A stretch of 64,000 nucleotides of DNA from Atherinomorus stipes (lineage: Eukaryota; Chordata; Actinopteri; Atheriniformes; Atherinidae). Below are positions 12,100-23,589 of the stretch, piece after piece. Location: NCBI GenBank assembly GCA_023101725.1, contig JALJCO010010572.1, positions 1 through 64,000 on the forward strand, given 5' to 3'. A model generated the notes under the pieces. The model was not told the DNA's origin. It did not search any database and saw nothing but the letters and a program-made list of their open reading frames with translations. The stretch's first letter is position 1. Each line of letters starts with the position of its first letter. The position numbers and the translations under genes were made by a program.

Positions 12100-12630
12100 A
12101 TATGAATGCTTCAGCTCAATGTCTTCATAAGATTGACACTGTTTATCAGCTTCTCTGAGATTCATTACAAACTGCAAATCTTTGACCATCACTGTGAACT
12201 ATATTCCAGAGTGGGATGGCCATCTTTGTCTGTCAGAAGGTTGGGGCTTTGGTACATTTTTATTTAGATGGCCATGCTTGGTCTGTTGCTGTCATACATT
12301 TGTGATTTAACACATTTGTGTTAAATTACCTGCTGCTCTCTGTTCCATTTGCCCGTACAGAACTTGGAAAAAGGGCTTTTGTTTACGCTGCTCCTTCTAC
12401 ATGGAACAGTTTGCAAAAAGACTGGAAATTATCTGAACTTTTTTCTTTGAACGCTTTTAGGTCTAGGCTAGGAGCACAGGAAATTGCCCACTTGAATTGT
12501 AACTGTTTTTAATTACTGTATTTTTATTGTATATCTTGTATAATGTAACTGCTGCCTCTTGGCCAGGACTCCCTTGGAAAAGAGGGTTTTAATCTCAATG
12601 GGACTTTCCTGGAAAATAAAGGTTAAACAA
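12100..12630 (+). pseudogene. 3' end of a non-LTR retrotransposon
   Basis: The frame 12318-12512 contains FARTELGKRAFVYAAPSTWN and a following block ending FRSRL, the C-terminal tail of LINE reverse-transcriptase polyproteins common in fish. Upstream bases back to about 12100 still resemble the preceding coding part but are frameshifted. Downstream are the typical 3' tail CAGGACTCCCTTGGAAAAGA and AATCTCAATGGGACTTTCCT, ending in AATAAAGGTT. The copy is 5'-truncated, as usual for LINEs. An L2- or Rex-type family is likely. Confidence 0.75.
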
Positions 12631-13453
12631 AAAAATTGAAAAATTAAAAACAAAATAAGACATCTACCAGGCCCTGAATAAGTCAATCTAAGAGTTTGAA
12701 TAAAAAGCTTCACTGTGTAAAGAAAAAGTTTTAACCCTTTGCAGGGGGCTTAGCCATTACTGTCTGTGTTCAAATAAATAGATAAGTAACATTTGGGAGG
12801 GAGATAAAAAAAAAAATGCATTAATGCACTGCAATTTCTTTATCAGCACCGTTGATTACGCTGTCTCCAGGAGAGGTGTGGGTGTGGGGGGGATATATGC
12901 AAAGCAAAAAGACAGAAATGCAAACACAGCTGTTTCAGCAGCTGATGCTGTTTTATTGAGCATGACCCAGAAAGAAAGTTGTACCTCTTCTCTACTTCCC
13001 ATTGCGCTGACTAGGTTGTCCTTTTGCGTGTTTGCGTGTGTTTGTATGATTGAGGATATTTAAGCCACCTGCAGGTACTCCTGTAGGGGATTGCTTGTTT
13101 TGTTTTCCAACAGAGACCTTGGTTGTTTAGGGATCGCGGTACAGATGTCCAGTGAACTGTGTAAGTGGATTCATGTTTTCTCTTCTCTCTCTCTCTTCCT
13201 CTTCCTTACTCCTCTCTCTCTGTTTCACTTTCTATCATTACCTCTATTCACTTTCATTTCTCCCTTGTCAGGCCCAGCAGTATGAAATGGAATGGTGTAA
13301 TAGACAAATGTTTAAATAAAGAAATAAAATGAATAAACATGATATCAAGTGGAGCCTTATGTTCATAAAGCTCCGCTTGATAAAGCAAAACTGTTCAACA
13401 GAATAAAGCAATCAGATTTCCATTCTGCTTGCTTCAATGCTGGACAGGACAAG

Positions 13454-13490
<37 letters not shown>

Positions 13491-15286
13491 AAGAAAGTTG
13501 GATATTTCCACCGTCAAGGTGCCGGTCAAAGATATTAACTTTGCTAACAATGGAAGCACAGAGTGTCTGCAGCAAACTGCTCTAGAGGCCAGGCCTGGCA
13601 TGGAGAGGAGTCCTGACCACGCAGGTCTCTTTACGGGATGCTGACTGCTGCATACAAATTCTTCATTTTGTCAATCAGAGCATTTTAAGCCAGTAAAAAA
13701 GCACTTGATTTATGAATTGTTTTCCTCCAGTTTTCATTAAGTGGACCATAGTCACAGTTTTTACTGCTCCTTTGAATGAAATGGCCTTAAATCTGCAGGC
13801 AACTGATAGAGCTGTTGATTGGCCTCAGTGGCTCGGGTGTAAATTCTCTGCTATTTCAGCTGCGTGGGCTAATAAGTTTCATTCCACAACCAAAACAGCA
13901 TGATAAAGCAGCCTTATTATATTATGATGATGTATTAGCTTTTCTGCTAGCATTTTAATTCTGGATGCATGATCTAATTAGTCGACTCTTTCATTATGAG
14001 GATGGGAATTTTTCATTCATTCATTGCAGCTCTGCCTAAATACAAAGTCACCACACTTCTAAAACGGCTTTACTTTATCAAGACTGAGCAAAAAGAGGGT
14101 AATTTCCTCCTAAATGGAGCATTTCAAGCTGCAGTAATAAATACTTTTATGTGATTAACAAATCACGTGATTATGTGGAATATGAATCCAGTTACTTGCA
14201 GTTGTAAGCCCACATCGTGACCCAACAAATAATGGGGAGAAAATTAAAAAAAATTTTTTCATTAGAGATTTTTGTCCCGTTTCCAAAATGTAAAAAGCCC
14301 AAACAAAAATACAAATTATTAGCAAACAGCTACAACTGCTCACATTGCTGTTGGGTAACTTTCTACCACTTCCTGGAAAAAAGTCAAACTGCCAAACAAT
14401 CTTCCTCTTGATGTCATTCCAGAGGTTTTGCTGGTCATGGTTCTGGATGAGATGAACCTCCATCCAGACCTGGATCCTCCTGGCCGTGTGGCATGGAGGA
14501 CGGCTCTGCTGTCATCCTCTGATTTGGGGAGCACGGTCTTAGCATAAGGAGGTGATCGCTTTCTGATCCTGCTTGTGGTTTCATTAATGCAGCCTTCACT
14601 GACACATCTGTCTGATTCCAGCCTCGCTGAAGCCTCTGATCATCATTGATGTCTCAATCATTGACTTGCTGTAGTGTAAATAACTCTGGAGGCAGTATCA
14701 GATCATAAACAGCAGGTTTTTCCATTAAGTTTATAACATAAAGTGAGACAAAAGGTCTCAGAAACTGTATCAAATATGACATGCACTCGTTAAAGGATTA
14801 AGATGCTGCTCCGATCAGCAGTAAATAATAAACTCCTTTCTAAGGCAGCGAGCAACTGAGCATTTAACAGCTGAGGAGCCAGAAAAACATTTTTACAAAT
14901 GCCACCAAATCAATGTGATATTTTGCAATTGTTTTGCGTCCCTCTGACAAGCAACATCCATCCAGATTTGAATATCGAGTTGAAAGTGTCAAAACATTTT
15001 TGAAAATACAAGTTTAGAAGTTGGAAAACAGGCAGACTCTGTTCTGTAGAAGCCATCGAGTTGTGAGAAGAATAATGAGATATCACTCAAGCTTCTAATG
15101 GAAGTTTATGCAATGGTTGCACTCTCTTAAGCCCTCATTTAAAATATCAAAGACTGTAAAGGCGTCCAATTATCTGCTGTGGACGGCCCGTCCTCAGATC
15201 TCGCTGTGAGATCGGTATTTATCGCTGTTTCACAGGTTTGAAGCGAAAAATGAGAACAGAAGAGATTAGAATGAAAACCTACTGAC
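12631..15286. other. intron sequence after the lectin exon
   Basis: No exon was recognised. It contains a pyrimidine-rich stretch at 13180-13265, an A-rich tract at 13454-13497, and the open frames 14155-14463 and 14340-14534 on the minus strand, which I could not assign. Confidence 0.5.
13454..13497. repeat. poly(A) tract followed by GAAA repeats
   Basis: An uninterrupted A-run of about 35 bases is followed by GAAAGAAAG. The lysine-rich and phenylalanine-rich open frames over it are artefacts. Confidence 0.95.
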
Positions 15287-15382
15287 CTGAGGTGTCATTC
15301 CATGACAGAGGTACATGATGGGAACGTTGTCAGTGTCGGGTCCCTGATCCAGACACAGGTCATCTCTCAGGCTGTTCTTCAA
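15287..15382 (-). CDS. galnt18: galnt18 exon, first ricin B-type lectin repeat
   Basis: This 96-bp exon of 32 codons follows a long pyrimidine tract and CCAG acceptor, and ends in CAG before a GTCAGT donor. It is too short to appear as a long open frame and was recognised from the minus strand. The product runs from LKNSLRDDLCLDQGPDTDN to YLCHGMTPQ, very close to the matching part of GALNT18. It holds the CLD motif of the alpha repeat of the ricin B-type lectin domain, used by GalNAc-binding family members. The preceding intron is 16.3 kb. The next expected exon, starting around NVYYTSSQQ in the human protein, was not found between this exon and position 1, so at least 15 kb of intron follows. 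Confidence 0.9.
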
Positions 15383-16117
15383 CTGGAAAAAAAAAAAAGA
15401 TAATGAAAAAGTGATCTAGTGTGTTTCCACTTGTGACAGAAGAGGTAACAGAAGCACACGCCGCTATCAACTGTCAAACACAATTGAAAGAAGAAGAAAA
15501 TAAATAAAGGAGGATATAAGATCATCGATTTTGGGCTGTCAGAGCTCAGCAGATATGATTTTGTCACAGAGATGTGGAGAATAAAATGCCGTCAACATTC
15601 AGTCTCATTAAATTTGTTTCATGTGGAGAAATTTGTGAAATTTCCTTTAGAGTGCAACATCTGTTTTTAGTTTGCTTTAAAAGCTAGCAAAAGTAATCCA
15701 AAGCTTTAATTAGATTTCATTAAAGGCATATATTTCATTATTCATTTTATTTATTTCACTTTCATCCTGGGTTTGGATATGATGTCTTTTTAATCAGCTA
15801 GGAGATGGAGACGCATTATTCTTGAATAAAGACTTGAAAACATGCCAGCCATCAGCTTTAAAAGGAAACATCTCCATCTTTCTTCTTCTACATTTGCATA
15901 AACAAAGCAGCTTCCACATTCTTACTACGAGACACCAACAATGACATTCTGTCTCACAGTGCAGATTTCAAAGGCAAGAAACACATTTTCAACTTAATGT
16001 TCATAATGTCCAGAAAACATCTGCCCATGGAGCGAAACGGGATTTTAGAGGAAAGACTCACATCTGTCGCATCAGTCAATTTTTCAAAGTGTGTTCACTT
16101 ATAAAACAGCATGGTGG

Positions 16118-16650
16118 TGGGCGCAACTCAACTACAGGTCTTGTGTATTGCTTGTAGTTGTGACCAGCTTCAGGTTTTCACTCACAGATCAGTCTGGCTA
16201 CTTTCCGTTGAAGAGAATTTGGAGCAGTTCACCAAACGAACGTCCAATCAGCGTTGGCTTTGAGGCAGCTTGAGGTGTGACGCAACGAGAAGCGAGTTCA
16301 GTCTAAACAACATGGCGGCTTCAGCAGACAAAACTAGCATCAGTGTGGCTATTGCTCAAGTTTTATCGGAATTACTGAGTATTTCTTCACTGAAAGGAGA
16401 GCAAAACACTGCCCTGGAGGCTTTTCTCAAAGGAAAATATGTTTTTGCTCGTGGTTTCGTCGTCGCTTTGTTAGTAGGTCGTATGCTTCATTGATCTGAT
16501 TGGTTGATTTGTCCCGTCAATCACCAACATAGGTGGTGATAGACAGATGCCTTATCCAATCAGCTAACCAGTATTTCGCCCCTTCCCAAAACTACTCTAA
16601 AAGATGGTTCCCAGATGGATATGCGGAGCAAATCCATCTGACGGAGTCAG
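16118..16650 (+). mobile_element. fish repeat with RecQ-like ORF start
   Basis: The segment contains the ATG at 16312 within CAACATGGCGGCTTCAGCAG and a 60-codon open frame to the TGA at 16492-16494. Residues KGEQNTALEAFLKGKYVFA resemble the region just before the Walker A motif of RecQ-type helicases (EQ..AI..FL.GKDVF). The expected Walker A (GTGKS-like) is absent; the frame instead reads RGFVVALLVGRMLH and stops. The right side ends near CAGGTTAGTATACTG. It looks like a nonautonomous repeat that kept only the start of a helicase-like ORF. Bounds are approximate. Confidence 0.45.
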
Positions 16651-17696
16651 GTTAGTATACTGTAGCCTTTAACCAGATAGAGCTGCTACGTGATTAGCGT
16701 GACATAATCTCAGTGCAACACCTTTTAACCAAAGCACCCTACCACACGTGACAGAAACAAAGGGGTCATCTCAGCTTTGTTTTTATGCCTGGTCACACGG
16801 GAAGTGACATATTTTTCAACCAATCAATGGATTGCAATGTGTTAAGCTTCACCTCTTTGGTTCAGATCAGTCCATCAGTACCCCTATGGTACCAAAAGCA
16901 GGCGGGGTTGGGTCAGTTATAAGGGTGCCTGTCCCAGTTTTTAGCTGTGGAGATGCAAAAAAACCTGGCCCAACCCGACCGACTGCTGGAAACGTAGCTT
17001 TAGAGACCATGGCCGTTCTCAATCTGCGTACTTGTATGTACTTGCGTGTACTTGCGTGCTCATGGACTAGTGAAACGTCATCACCCGCCGTCCAAGTCAT
17101 GTTCCATTTCAAAGCTTCTTCTCGGCAAGAACGCTGGAAATCCTCGGATGAGAACTTCCTCCAACCATTTTACCGAGCATGCATCAGAGGAGACTTGTGC
17201 GTACTTGGCCAGATATACTCAATCCCAGCATGCATCTGCACACGCGCAGCATTTGGCAGCTTCCTCCTCCTCCATATACAGAGCAGTCACAACAGTCAAA
17301 CCTGAGCAATCATCTCTTTTCTTTACTGTTCTTGGCATTTTATTTGCATGTTCTTCCTCCTGCTTTCCTCTAACAGCTGTTTTAATGACCTGATTGCCCG
17401 TTTGCATTAATGTGCTTATGCATTGGAAATAAATATAATTTACACTTTGGAAACTAAAAACATCCAGTCAGAATTGTTTTGCAGCAGTTATTTTCATTGT
17501 TTTTATTGGTATTGGTAAAATTACTAATACTAATACAATATTATTTTCATGTTGACGGGACTGATGCGCATCGTGGGTGGTGATGTCATAAGTTTGTGTT
17601 GTCCCAATCCATCAAATACACAGAGTCTGCACTTGTGAACTCTGCAAGCACAGACTGCAAGTACGTACCCACAAGTACTCACAGAGTACGCAAACT

Positions 17697-18016
17697 AAGG
17701 CCCATCCCAACCGCCCCCACACTCCCCTTACTTCGAGGTCACTCCATGAAGCCACTTGAGCTGTAGGGGCGCCTTGATTGCAGGTTGAGGGTGTTAATGA
17801 CAACGAGACGCCCTCTTCCCCGACTGGAAAAGGAAAGCAGTCATCGCCATGGCAACAGAAACACCCCCTGTCAAATAAAACTGTGTGGAAATACTAACTC
17901 ACACTAATGTGTGAAGAATATTGTTTTATTTAAATAATAATAATCATGATCCTGAACAATTAATAAATGATAAAATTATCATTATTACAACGAATTATCA
18001 TTTCTTGCCATCATCA

Positions 18017-18062
<46 letters not shown>

Positions 18063-18466
18063 GCCAACAGGAGGATTATAATCCTCTTTTTCTGCTCAAA
18101 ACATTCCCTTCCATGAGCGCCAGTGGTTTGAAGGATACCTGTGCACCTGTCATCGTTTTTTTTTTTTTTACCCCATAAAATAACTCCATTCATGTTTTTC
18201 TGTCAGTATTGACAAACATGCATGACACGTGCGGAACTCGTGTGGAACATGACAGTTTCCTCCTCCATTTAGCCGTTGCACCTGCTGCAAAATTCTGGCG
18301 AGTCTGCACTGATGCAGACTCGCCGATTGAGGGCTGAACAGTCCACTCGCCCTCCACCCTACACGGTTTGGGACGGCCCTTAATATGGCGGACCCTCTGC
18401 GGGAACGCGCAAACAGAGGGGTAGTGTGTAGGGGTAGTGCTTAGGGGCCGGTTTGGGATTGGGCCT
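17697..18466. mobile_element. inner nested TIR element
   Basis: The ends AAGGCCCATCCCAACC and GGTTTGGGATTGGGCCT are inverted repeats. The interior carries the ATT microsatellite and no protein of known type. Confidence 0.6.
18009..18062. repeat. ATT microsatellite
   Basis: A run of about eleven ATT units is followed by ATC/ATT mixtures, inside the nested element. Confidence 0.95.
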
Positions 18467-18484
18467 CAGATTGAGAAACGGCCT

Positions 18485-19602
18485 CCTGCAGTGGCGGCCA
18501 TATTGGCTTGTAGATGTAGACATAATGACATAGTCGAACCTCTTCAAATTGATTTTATATTTATTTTCAGACTAAATATAATATTTTTGATCATTATCTG
18601 TTTAAACCTGGCCTGATTTTCATTTTGACTATTTTTCTTATTACCAGTCAACATTGATTAAACTTTTTAAAACTGCTTTATTCTGGCTTAGGAAGAAATT
18701 ATGAATTGTTTTAGAAAAATAAGGAAAAAAGCCACCTCGTTTTCTTTACTTTAAGTAAAAGGAGAGGTGGAGGAAGACAGATAAAAGAAAGCAAAAGGAT
18801 GCTTTCTGTTATCCGTCTTCCTCTCCCCGCCTCTATAATACTAATCACTGCATTATGACAGGGATCTTTAGTTATGTGGCTGAAATGATGACAAATTGAA
18901 CGACTGCAGGCTAATTACGTCTGCCACGACAAAGTCATGCAGACACTTGAGACTGACCTTCACCTTCTTTGGCAGCTGCACAGACATATATCAGAAAGAA
19001 AAAGCACCTGTACTCTTTAGATTTGGCTTTATTCCACTGAAGATTATAAACTAATCTTACAGATCATGTAAATTATTTCTGTGGGACTAATACTTCAGCC
19101 CACTGCCACCTTGTTAAATTATTGCAAATTGCTTCCAAAACCAAGCCACAATTTCCCGTTATGCATCAGAGTCGATGCCGTCACCAGGCTCACCGTGCTA
19201 CTGCAACTACAGTGCAAACATGAGAGGGTTTTTACAGGTACATTTAGGAAAGTAAGTAGTGGTATTTTTTCCATTTCATAGCAGAAAAACTTCTGCCTCA
19301 GTCATCGCAGTTCTGCACACAGCAAAATGCTCCATTATTTTACCCCCACAAACACAATGTTCAGGGCTGTGTGGTTTATCTGGTACTCAGCTGCTGATAA
19401 AAGTCAGTTCTAGTGATGGTTGACACGTTGCAGATAAGACCACTTCTCTAAACTCACATAAGCTGTACTCTCAGCTTTGGGGTCCTCTCTCTTTAAATTG
19501 CTTTAAATGTTCTGCAGAATAGATGGTAAAGCCAGATGATGTGACAGTATCAGCCAGTATTGTAGTTAATATCAGCCAGAAGCTGAAGTCAGTTATTCAT
19601 TA
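18485..19602. other. intron-like sequence, nothing recognised
   Basis: AT-rich, with no exon, RNA gene or complete mobile element seen. Confidence 0.5.
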
Positions 19603-19817
19603 CAGTCGTCCTCAAAATTATTCATACTCTCAAATTAAAGAAGGATAATAAGATGACATTGACAAAAGTAATAATAACAATTCTATTCAAATTATTACAT
19701 TGATTTTGAAATGTGGTTTAAAAGAAACATTAAAAACAAACACACAAAAAAATAAAACAAGTAAACATGCATGATGGGGCTCTGAAGCTAAAATTTTGTT
19801 GAGCATCACAATGACTT
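19603..19817. mobile_element. Tc1-derived MITE, truncated copy (family of four)
   Basis: It starts after a TA with CAGTCGTCCTCAAAATTATT, the terminus shared with copies at 53575-54118, 58329-58851 and 61621-62030. The right part is missing; similarity fades after GAGCATCACAATGACTTTG. Confidence 0.75.
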
Positions 19818-19999
19818 TGTTTACAAGCCATCAAAATTCAGGTTAAGGGCAATATTCTGGTTTCTGAAAGATTAGGAATAACCCGTTTACATGCGTAAGC
19901 AGACAGAGTTACTCCTGTACACATGATAACTTAAATCAGCTGGAATATCCCGACCCAAACTGCGATGCACGGAAAACGTCATGATGATGGTGGATAATG

Positions 20000-20395
20000 A
20001 AGCATCCGGAGCCACCGCGGTCAAGCCGGCCAAGTTTCAGAGTTACAGCCGAAATAACGGCGGTCGGCTTGATCGTGGATCAGCGAGAGGCGGCTGGTTT
20101 GACTGCAGTCCGGAGCCGAACGCAGCCCTTTGCCGGGGTTGCTGTGCTGGTACTGATCCACCAGCAGTACACCAGCAAAGGAGAGAATGTGTGGTGGGAA
20201 TGGAGAATGGAGCTGGAGCTGTGCACCATACACACCCACGCTTCCCGTTTCCACCAGAGCCCCCCCAGACACTGAAGGTGCGCAGTCAGGACTGGTGGGA
20301 ACGGTTGTAATGATGAAGTTCACGGACTCCGGCTGGTGTTACAATTTTCCTCTGTCACACCTTTACCAATTTTTTCCAGGTGAGCTTGCTCTATA
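20000..20395 (+). pseudogene. PIF/Harbinger-like transposase fragment
   Basis: Overlapping frames 19981-20310 and 20187-20396 together read KVRSQDWWERL, then MMKFTDSGWCYNF after a shift at about 20305. This resembles the N-terminal RS.DWWERIV...F.D..W..NFRM block of PIF/Harbinger nuclease proteins. The frame is broken and no catalytic DDE region follows, so it is a decayed fragment. Recognition is from memory and short. Confidence 0.4.
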
Positions 20396-21670
20396 AATAA
20401 GATATATTATTCTTTTTTAAACTTTTATCATGTATAACCAACATATTATGATTAAAAGAAGAAGAGAATACTCTTTCGGGGTTTCGGACTGAAACTGACC
20501 CTTATTTCCATCATAACTTGCTTGCATGAATATTATATCACGTCGCTTTAAAAGCAGAATGAAATACAGCACAAGTTTATGTTCTTTGTCCAGATAATCG
20601 AATGCATAGAGGAGTTCAGATTTCTTGGATAAGAGCCGATGTTGAGAGGATCTGTTGTGCCAGACTCTCACAGTCTTCACCTTTACTCGCGCAGCATTGT
20701 AAACATGAAAAGGCAGCCAGCTTAAATCTGCCATTCAACTGACCTTTAAAGAAGAGGCGATCTGAATAGAAATACCCCATTTTCTGTTTGGGCTCTGTGG
20801 TCTGAGCTCTGCTTTTAGTCCTCATAAATGGACGTAAAATAAAAACATTCATTTTTAAAAATGAATGAAAAGGTTGTAGGAGAGTTAAACATCTGATAAA
20901 AGGCAGCGTTTATGAGTGAATTCATTTTATACTAATATTAACACAGAGATTCTTCTTCTACTATAATAGTTGGTCTTGTTCAAACCATTTGAAAGAAAAA
21001 CTAGGACTTCATTCACTTCTTGCCTCCCACCTCCCCACCGTGCTCTCTGCAGTCACATCACACACCACCCTGTGGGGGTTCCAGCAAAGTGCTTGATCCC
21101 TTATTGAGGACCACGCCGAGCTTTCTATATCACAATATCTCCGGCTGCTGCCACACATCAAACAGCAATTCAATAATCTGATATCTTATTGATCCCTGGG
21201 GGGATTTCTTCTCTCTTGCCTCATTTCACAAAGAGATCAGAAGTCAGGGCCAACTACAGAGCAGCCCCGAGTCTGTTAGAGATTCGCCGTCTCGCTCAAG
21301 GCAACAGCAGCTAAGTGAGCAGGTGTCAACACGCAGACCCGAGGCCTTATGTAAAAAATGACCACACACAACTTTCCTCCCTCCTTCATTGTTCTAAGCC
21401 AGCCAACCCCAAACAGCGGCATGCGGGTCAGATAAGACCCATGAGAGCAAAATGTCCGGCCTGCACAGACCCGGTGACATGATGTAATAAACTTCCATGG
21501 GGCGATGCGGAACTCTCGGGCTTTGCGCTCTGGGGATCACGAGCACAATGTGGACCAAGAACAAGAAAATCCCAATGTAAGCATATCTCCATGAGAAAAC
21601 ACTAAATCAGAAAAGAATACTCTGCTTTGCGGAGGCGAACTGGAGCCACACACAAACACTCCTGCCGTGA
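20396..21670. other. intron-like sequence, nothing recognised
   Basis: Short minus-strand frames (20417-20734, 20616-20852) have no known domain. No repeat end was identified. Confidence 0.5.
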
Positions 21671-21970
21671 GACTATGGGTCTGTCCCAAACCGCGCACTT
21701 GAGCCCTTCAAACACTGTTTTTGAGTGTATAGTGCACACATGGTGTCATTTAAGCAACAATTCAGTGCACTAAAAGTACCAGGATGTTGCCCTAATAACA
21801 GCCAAAAATGAAGTGCAAAACGAAGCACACTACTCGCACTAAACAGACGCCATCTTGCTGACCTAGAGGAAGAGGTGGGACTTTCGAACTGCTTTCAGAG
21901 CTGAATAATGGCGGTGAACGAAGCGGTGGCGACCCCTGCTGCATCGGAGGCGGTATTGTACTTGATTTAA

Positions 21971-22256
21971 AGGTATAGTCCGGAGTTCCCCTCCTAAAAA
22001 ATAAACGTTAGACTTGAGCAAGTGAAATCCATCTCAAACCCTGTCTTTGGGCTTCTACTTGGGTGCCGTGGTGCGCCTGTAATTCGCTTTTTTGTATTGT
22101 TCTGGTCTGGTCGGGACGTTTCTGGGTGGAGATTTCTGTTCATATCGGCAGCCAATGACAGAGCTAAGAGCATGACGCTGTGTGGAAATAAGCTCATGAT
22201 TGGAGCAGACGCCAGTCACTCGAACTCTCGAAGGGAAAAGAAAGAAAGAAAGAAAA

Positions 22257-22287
<31 letters not shown>

Positions 22288-22515
22288 GAAACATCGTGGA
22301 TGCATCGAAGAAAAGGTAAGAGCTTCAGATGATGAACTTTGGAAAACCAGGTTAATAATAGTTTGGCTTGTACCCGCTTCTGAGCTCTGAAGGAGAAGCT
22401 TGAAGTTGAATCTAGCTAGAGCGAGGCGGCCATTAGCCTGAGAGGGAGGAGCGCTAAGTTTGAATGCTGTTGTTTGCAAACAGAAACGCTGGAGGGACTT
22501 CGGACACTACCGCGT
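21971..22515. mobile_element. TTAA-flanked element, copy 1
   Basis: The left end is TTAA followed by AGGTATAGTCCGGAGTTCCC, matching in inverse the right end of the element at 48651-49588 (ACTCCGGACTCTACC then TTAA). The right end near GGACTTCGGACACTACC is degenerate. A GAAA microsatellite at 22238-22288 lies inside. The frame 22022-22390 is not a recognisable protein. Confidence 0.5.
22238..22288. repeat. GAAA microsatellite
   Basis: A run of GAAA units with one interruption. Confidence 0.95.
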
Positions 22516-22532
22516 CGCGGGGCGTCAACCAG

Positions 22533-23120
22533 TCAGAGCGAGTCATGACACAGACACACTTTTTCTGACAGGAGAAACACCCAGACGAACCAGGGGAATC
22601 TCCTCTCTCTCTGAAGACAGAGGAGAATAAACTGTGATCTGTGTCCGGTCCCGGTTTCTGAACGGTGGTTTGATGACCTGCTGTCCTGATGGGATGTACT
22701 GGGCTGATAATGCTGCCCCTCGTCGGGACAGCGGGTTGTTAAACTGGGCCGGATCAGACGGCTGAAAGTGCCGCTCGCCAGCAGCTCCTGGAGTAAACGA
22801 TGAAAATCATCACAGTCAGAACACCTGGAATCATTTGGTAAACTAGACACAGAGCAGAGATGTCCGACGACAACGTTCCTTGCTTTATTTATCACATTAA
22901 GCCGAGCCGCTCTCTCTCTTGCATCTGCCATGGTGCAGACAGACGGTGAAAGGAAAAAGAGAAAGCAGAGGCTCCTCCCACGGCGCGGCGAGCGCGGCTT
23001 GGCTGGGCATCTCTCGCCGCGCGTCAGGGAAATCGTCTGACTTTTTATTGACCAAGCGTCCAGCTTTGGGTGTCAGGCGTGATTTTGACGCCCAAATCAC
23101 GCTTGGTCTGAACACACCGT
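22533..23120 (-). pseudogene. degraded transposon ORF, possibly Harbinger-like
   Basis: The minus-strand frame 22533-22931 begins MADARERAARLNVINKARN and includes CDDFHRLLQELLASGTFSRL. The layout weakly resembles the N-terminal region of fish Harbinger nucleases. Flanking GACGCC words at 22522 and 23088 suggest termini. The assignment is weak; the frame could be chance. Confidence 0.25.
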
Positions 23121-23379
23121 AATTGCGCTAAAGGCATTAAGAATTAGGCTCAGGCTGGCCATCACATCTGAGTCTCCACTGCTAGCATTAGCATCTGCCA
23201 ATGCCGGCTCACTTGTAGCTTCTGCTTTCGATGATTTTTGAGTTTTTGCAGCTTGTTTCAGAGGCATTAGGGCCGGTTCCTGATTCCGCTCAAAAATGTG
23301 ACAATTCACAGGTCCTACACTGGCTGTTTGGTTAGTTTACGGTCTCAATTTTCACAGGAGCTCCGACCCAAGTGTGCTC

Positions 23380-23490
23380 AACACAGCATCATAAATGGAA
23401 GTCGTGGGACTGACTTTTACTTGCTGGAAAGAGTTCAGAGAAGAGACAGGATTCATGGTGGATGCTGAATTAGCCACCGTTAGGGGGCGG
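23380..23490 (+). pseudogene. WKEFR...DAELA transposon-ORF remnant, copy 1
   Basis: Reading the plus strand gives GLTFTCWKEFREETGF then VDAELATV. The same block, including a preceding SAKK.K start, occurs at 35680-35860 and 45810-45970. It matches a recurrent N-terminal block of repeat-encoded ORFs in fish genomes; the superfamily is not certain. Confidence 0.45.
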
Positions 23491-23589
23491 CAAAATGTGA
23501 AAATCTGCTGAAGTGGAAGGGAAACGGGGACAAAAGGCTGAAGTGTGCCACATGACACAAGAACTGGACTGAAATCAGTGGCTTCAGGT

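Larger units (their letters stand above)
17011..18484. mobile_element. TIR element interrupted by a second TIR element
   Basis: The left end, GGCCGTTCTCAATCTGCG, has its inverse, CAGATTGAGAAACGGCC, at 18467-18484. The inner side of the left part also has GTACTTGCGTGTACTTGCG-type words. A second element fills 17697-18466. No transposase is visible; target duplications are unclear. Confidence 0.55.

Noticed and set aside
13349..13644. Lysine-rich and phenylalanine-rich ORFs
   Set aside because: Created by the poly(A)/GAAA tract.
14155..14534. Two overlapping minus-strand ORFs considered as transposase
   Set aside because: Some words recall transposase text, but no conserved catalytic or DNA-binding motif could be confirmed.
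22533..22931. 132-codon minus-strand ORF as a real gene
   Set aside because: Starts with a plausible ATG but lies between transposon-like ends and shows only a weak Harbinger-like layout; kept as a low-confidence remnant.
23097..23309. Minus-strand ORF rich in Ala, Ser and Lys as a LINE ORF1 start
   Set aside because: Composition is suggestive of fish LINE ORF1 proteins, but no domain can be shown.
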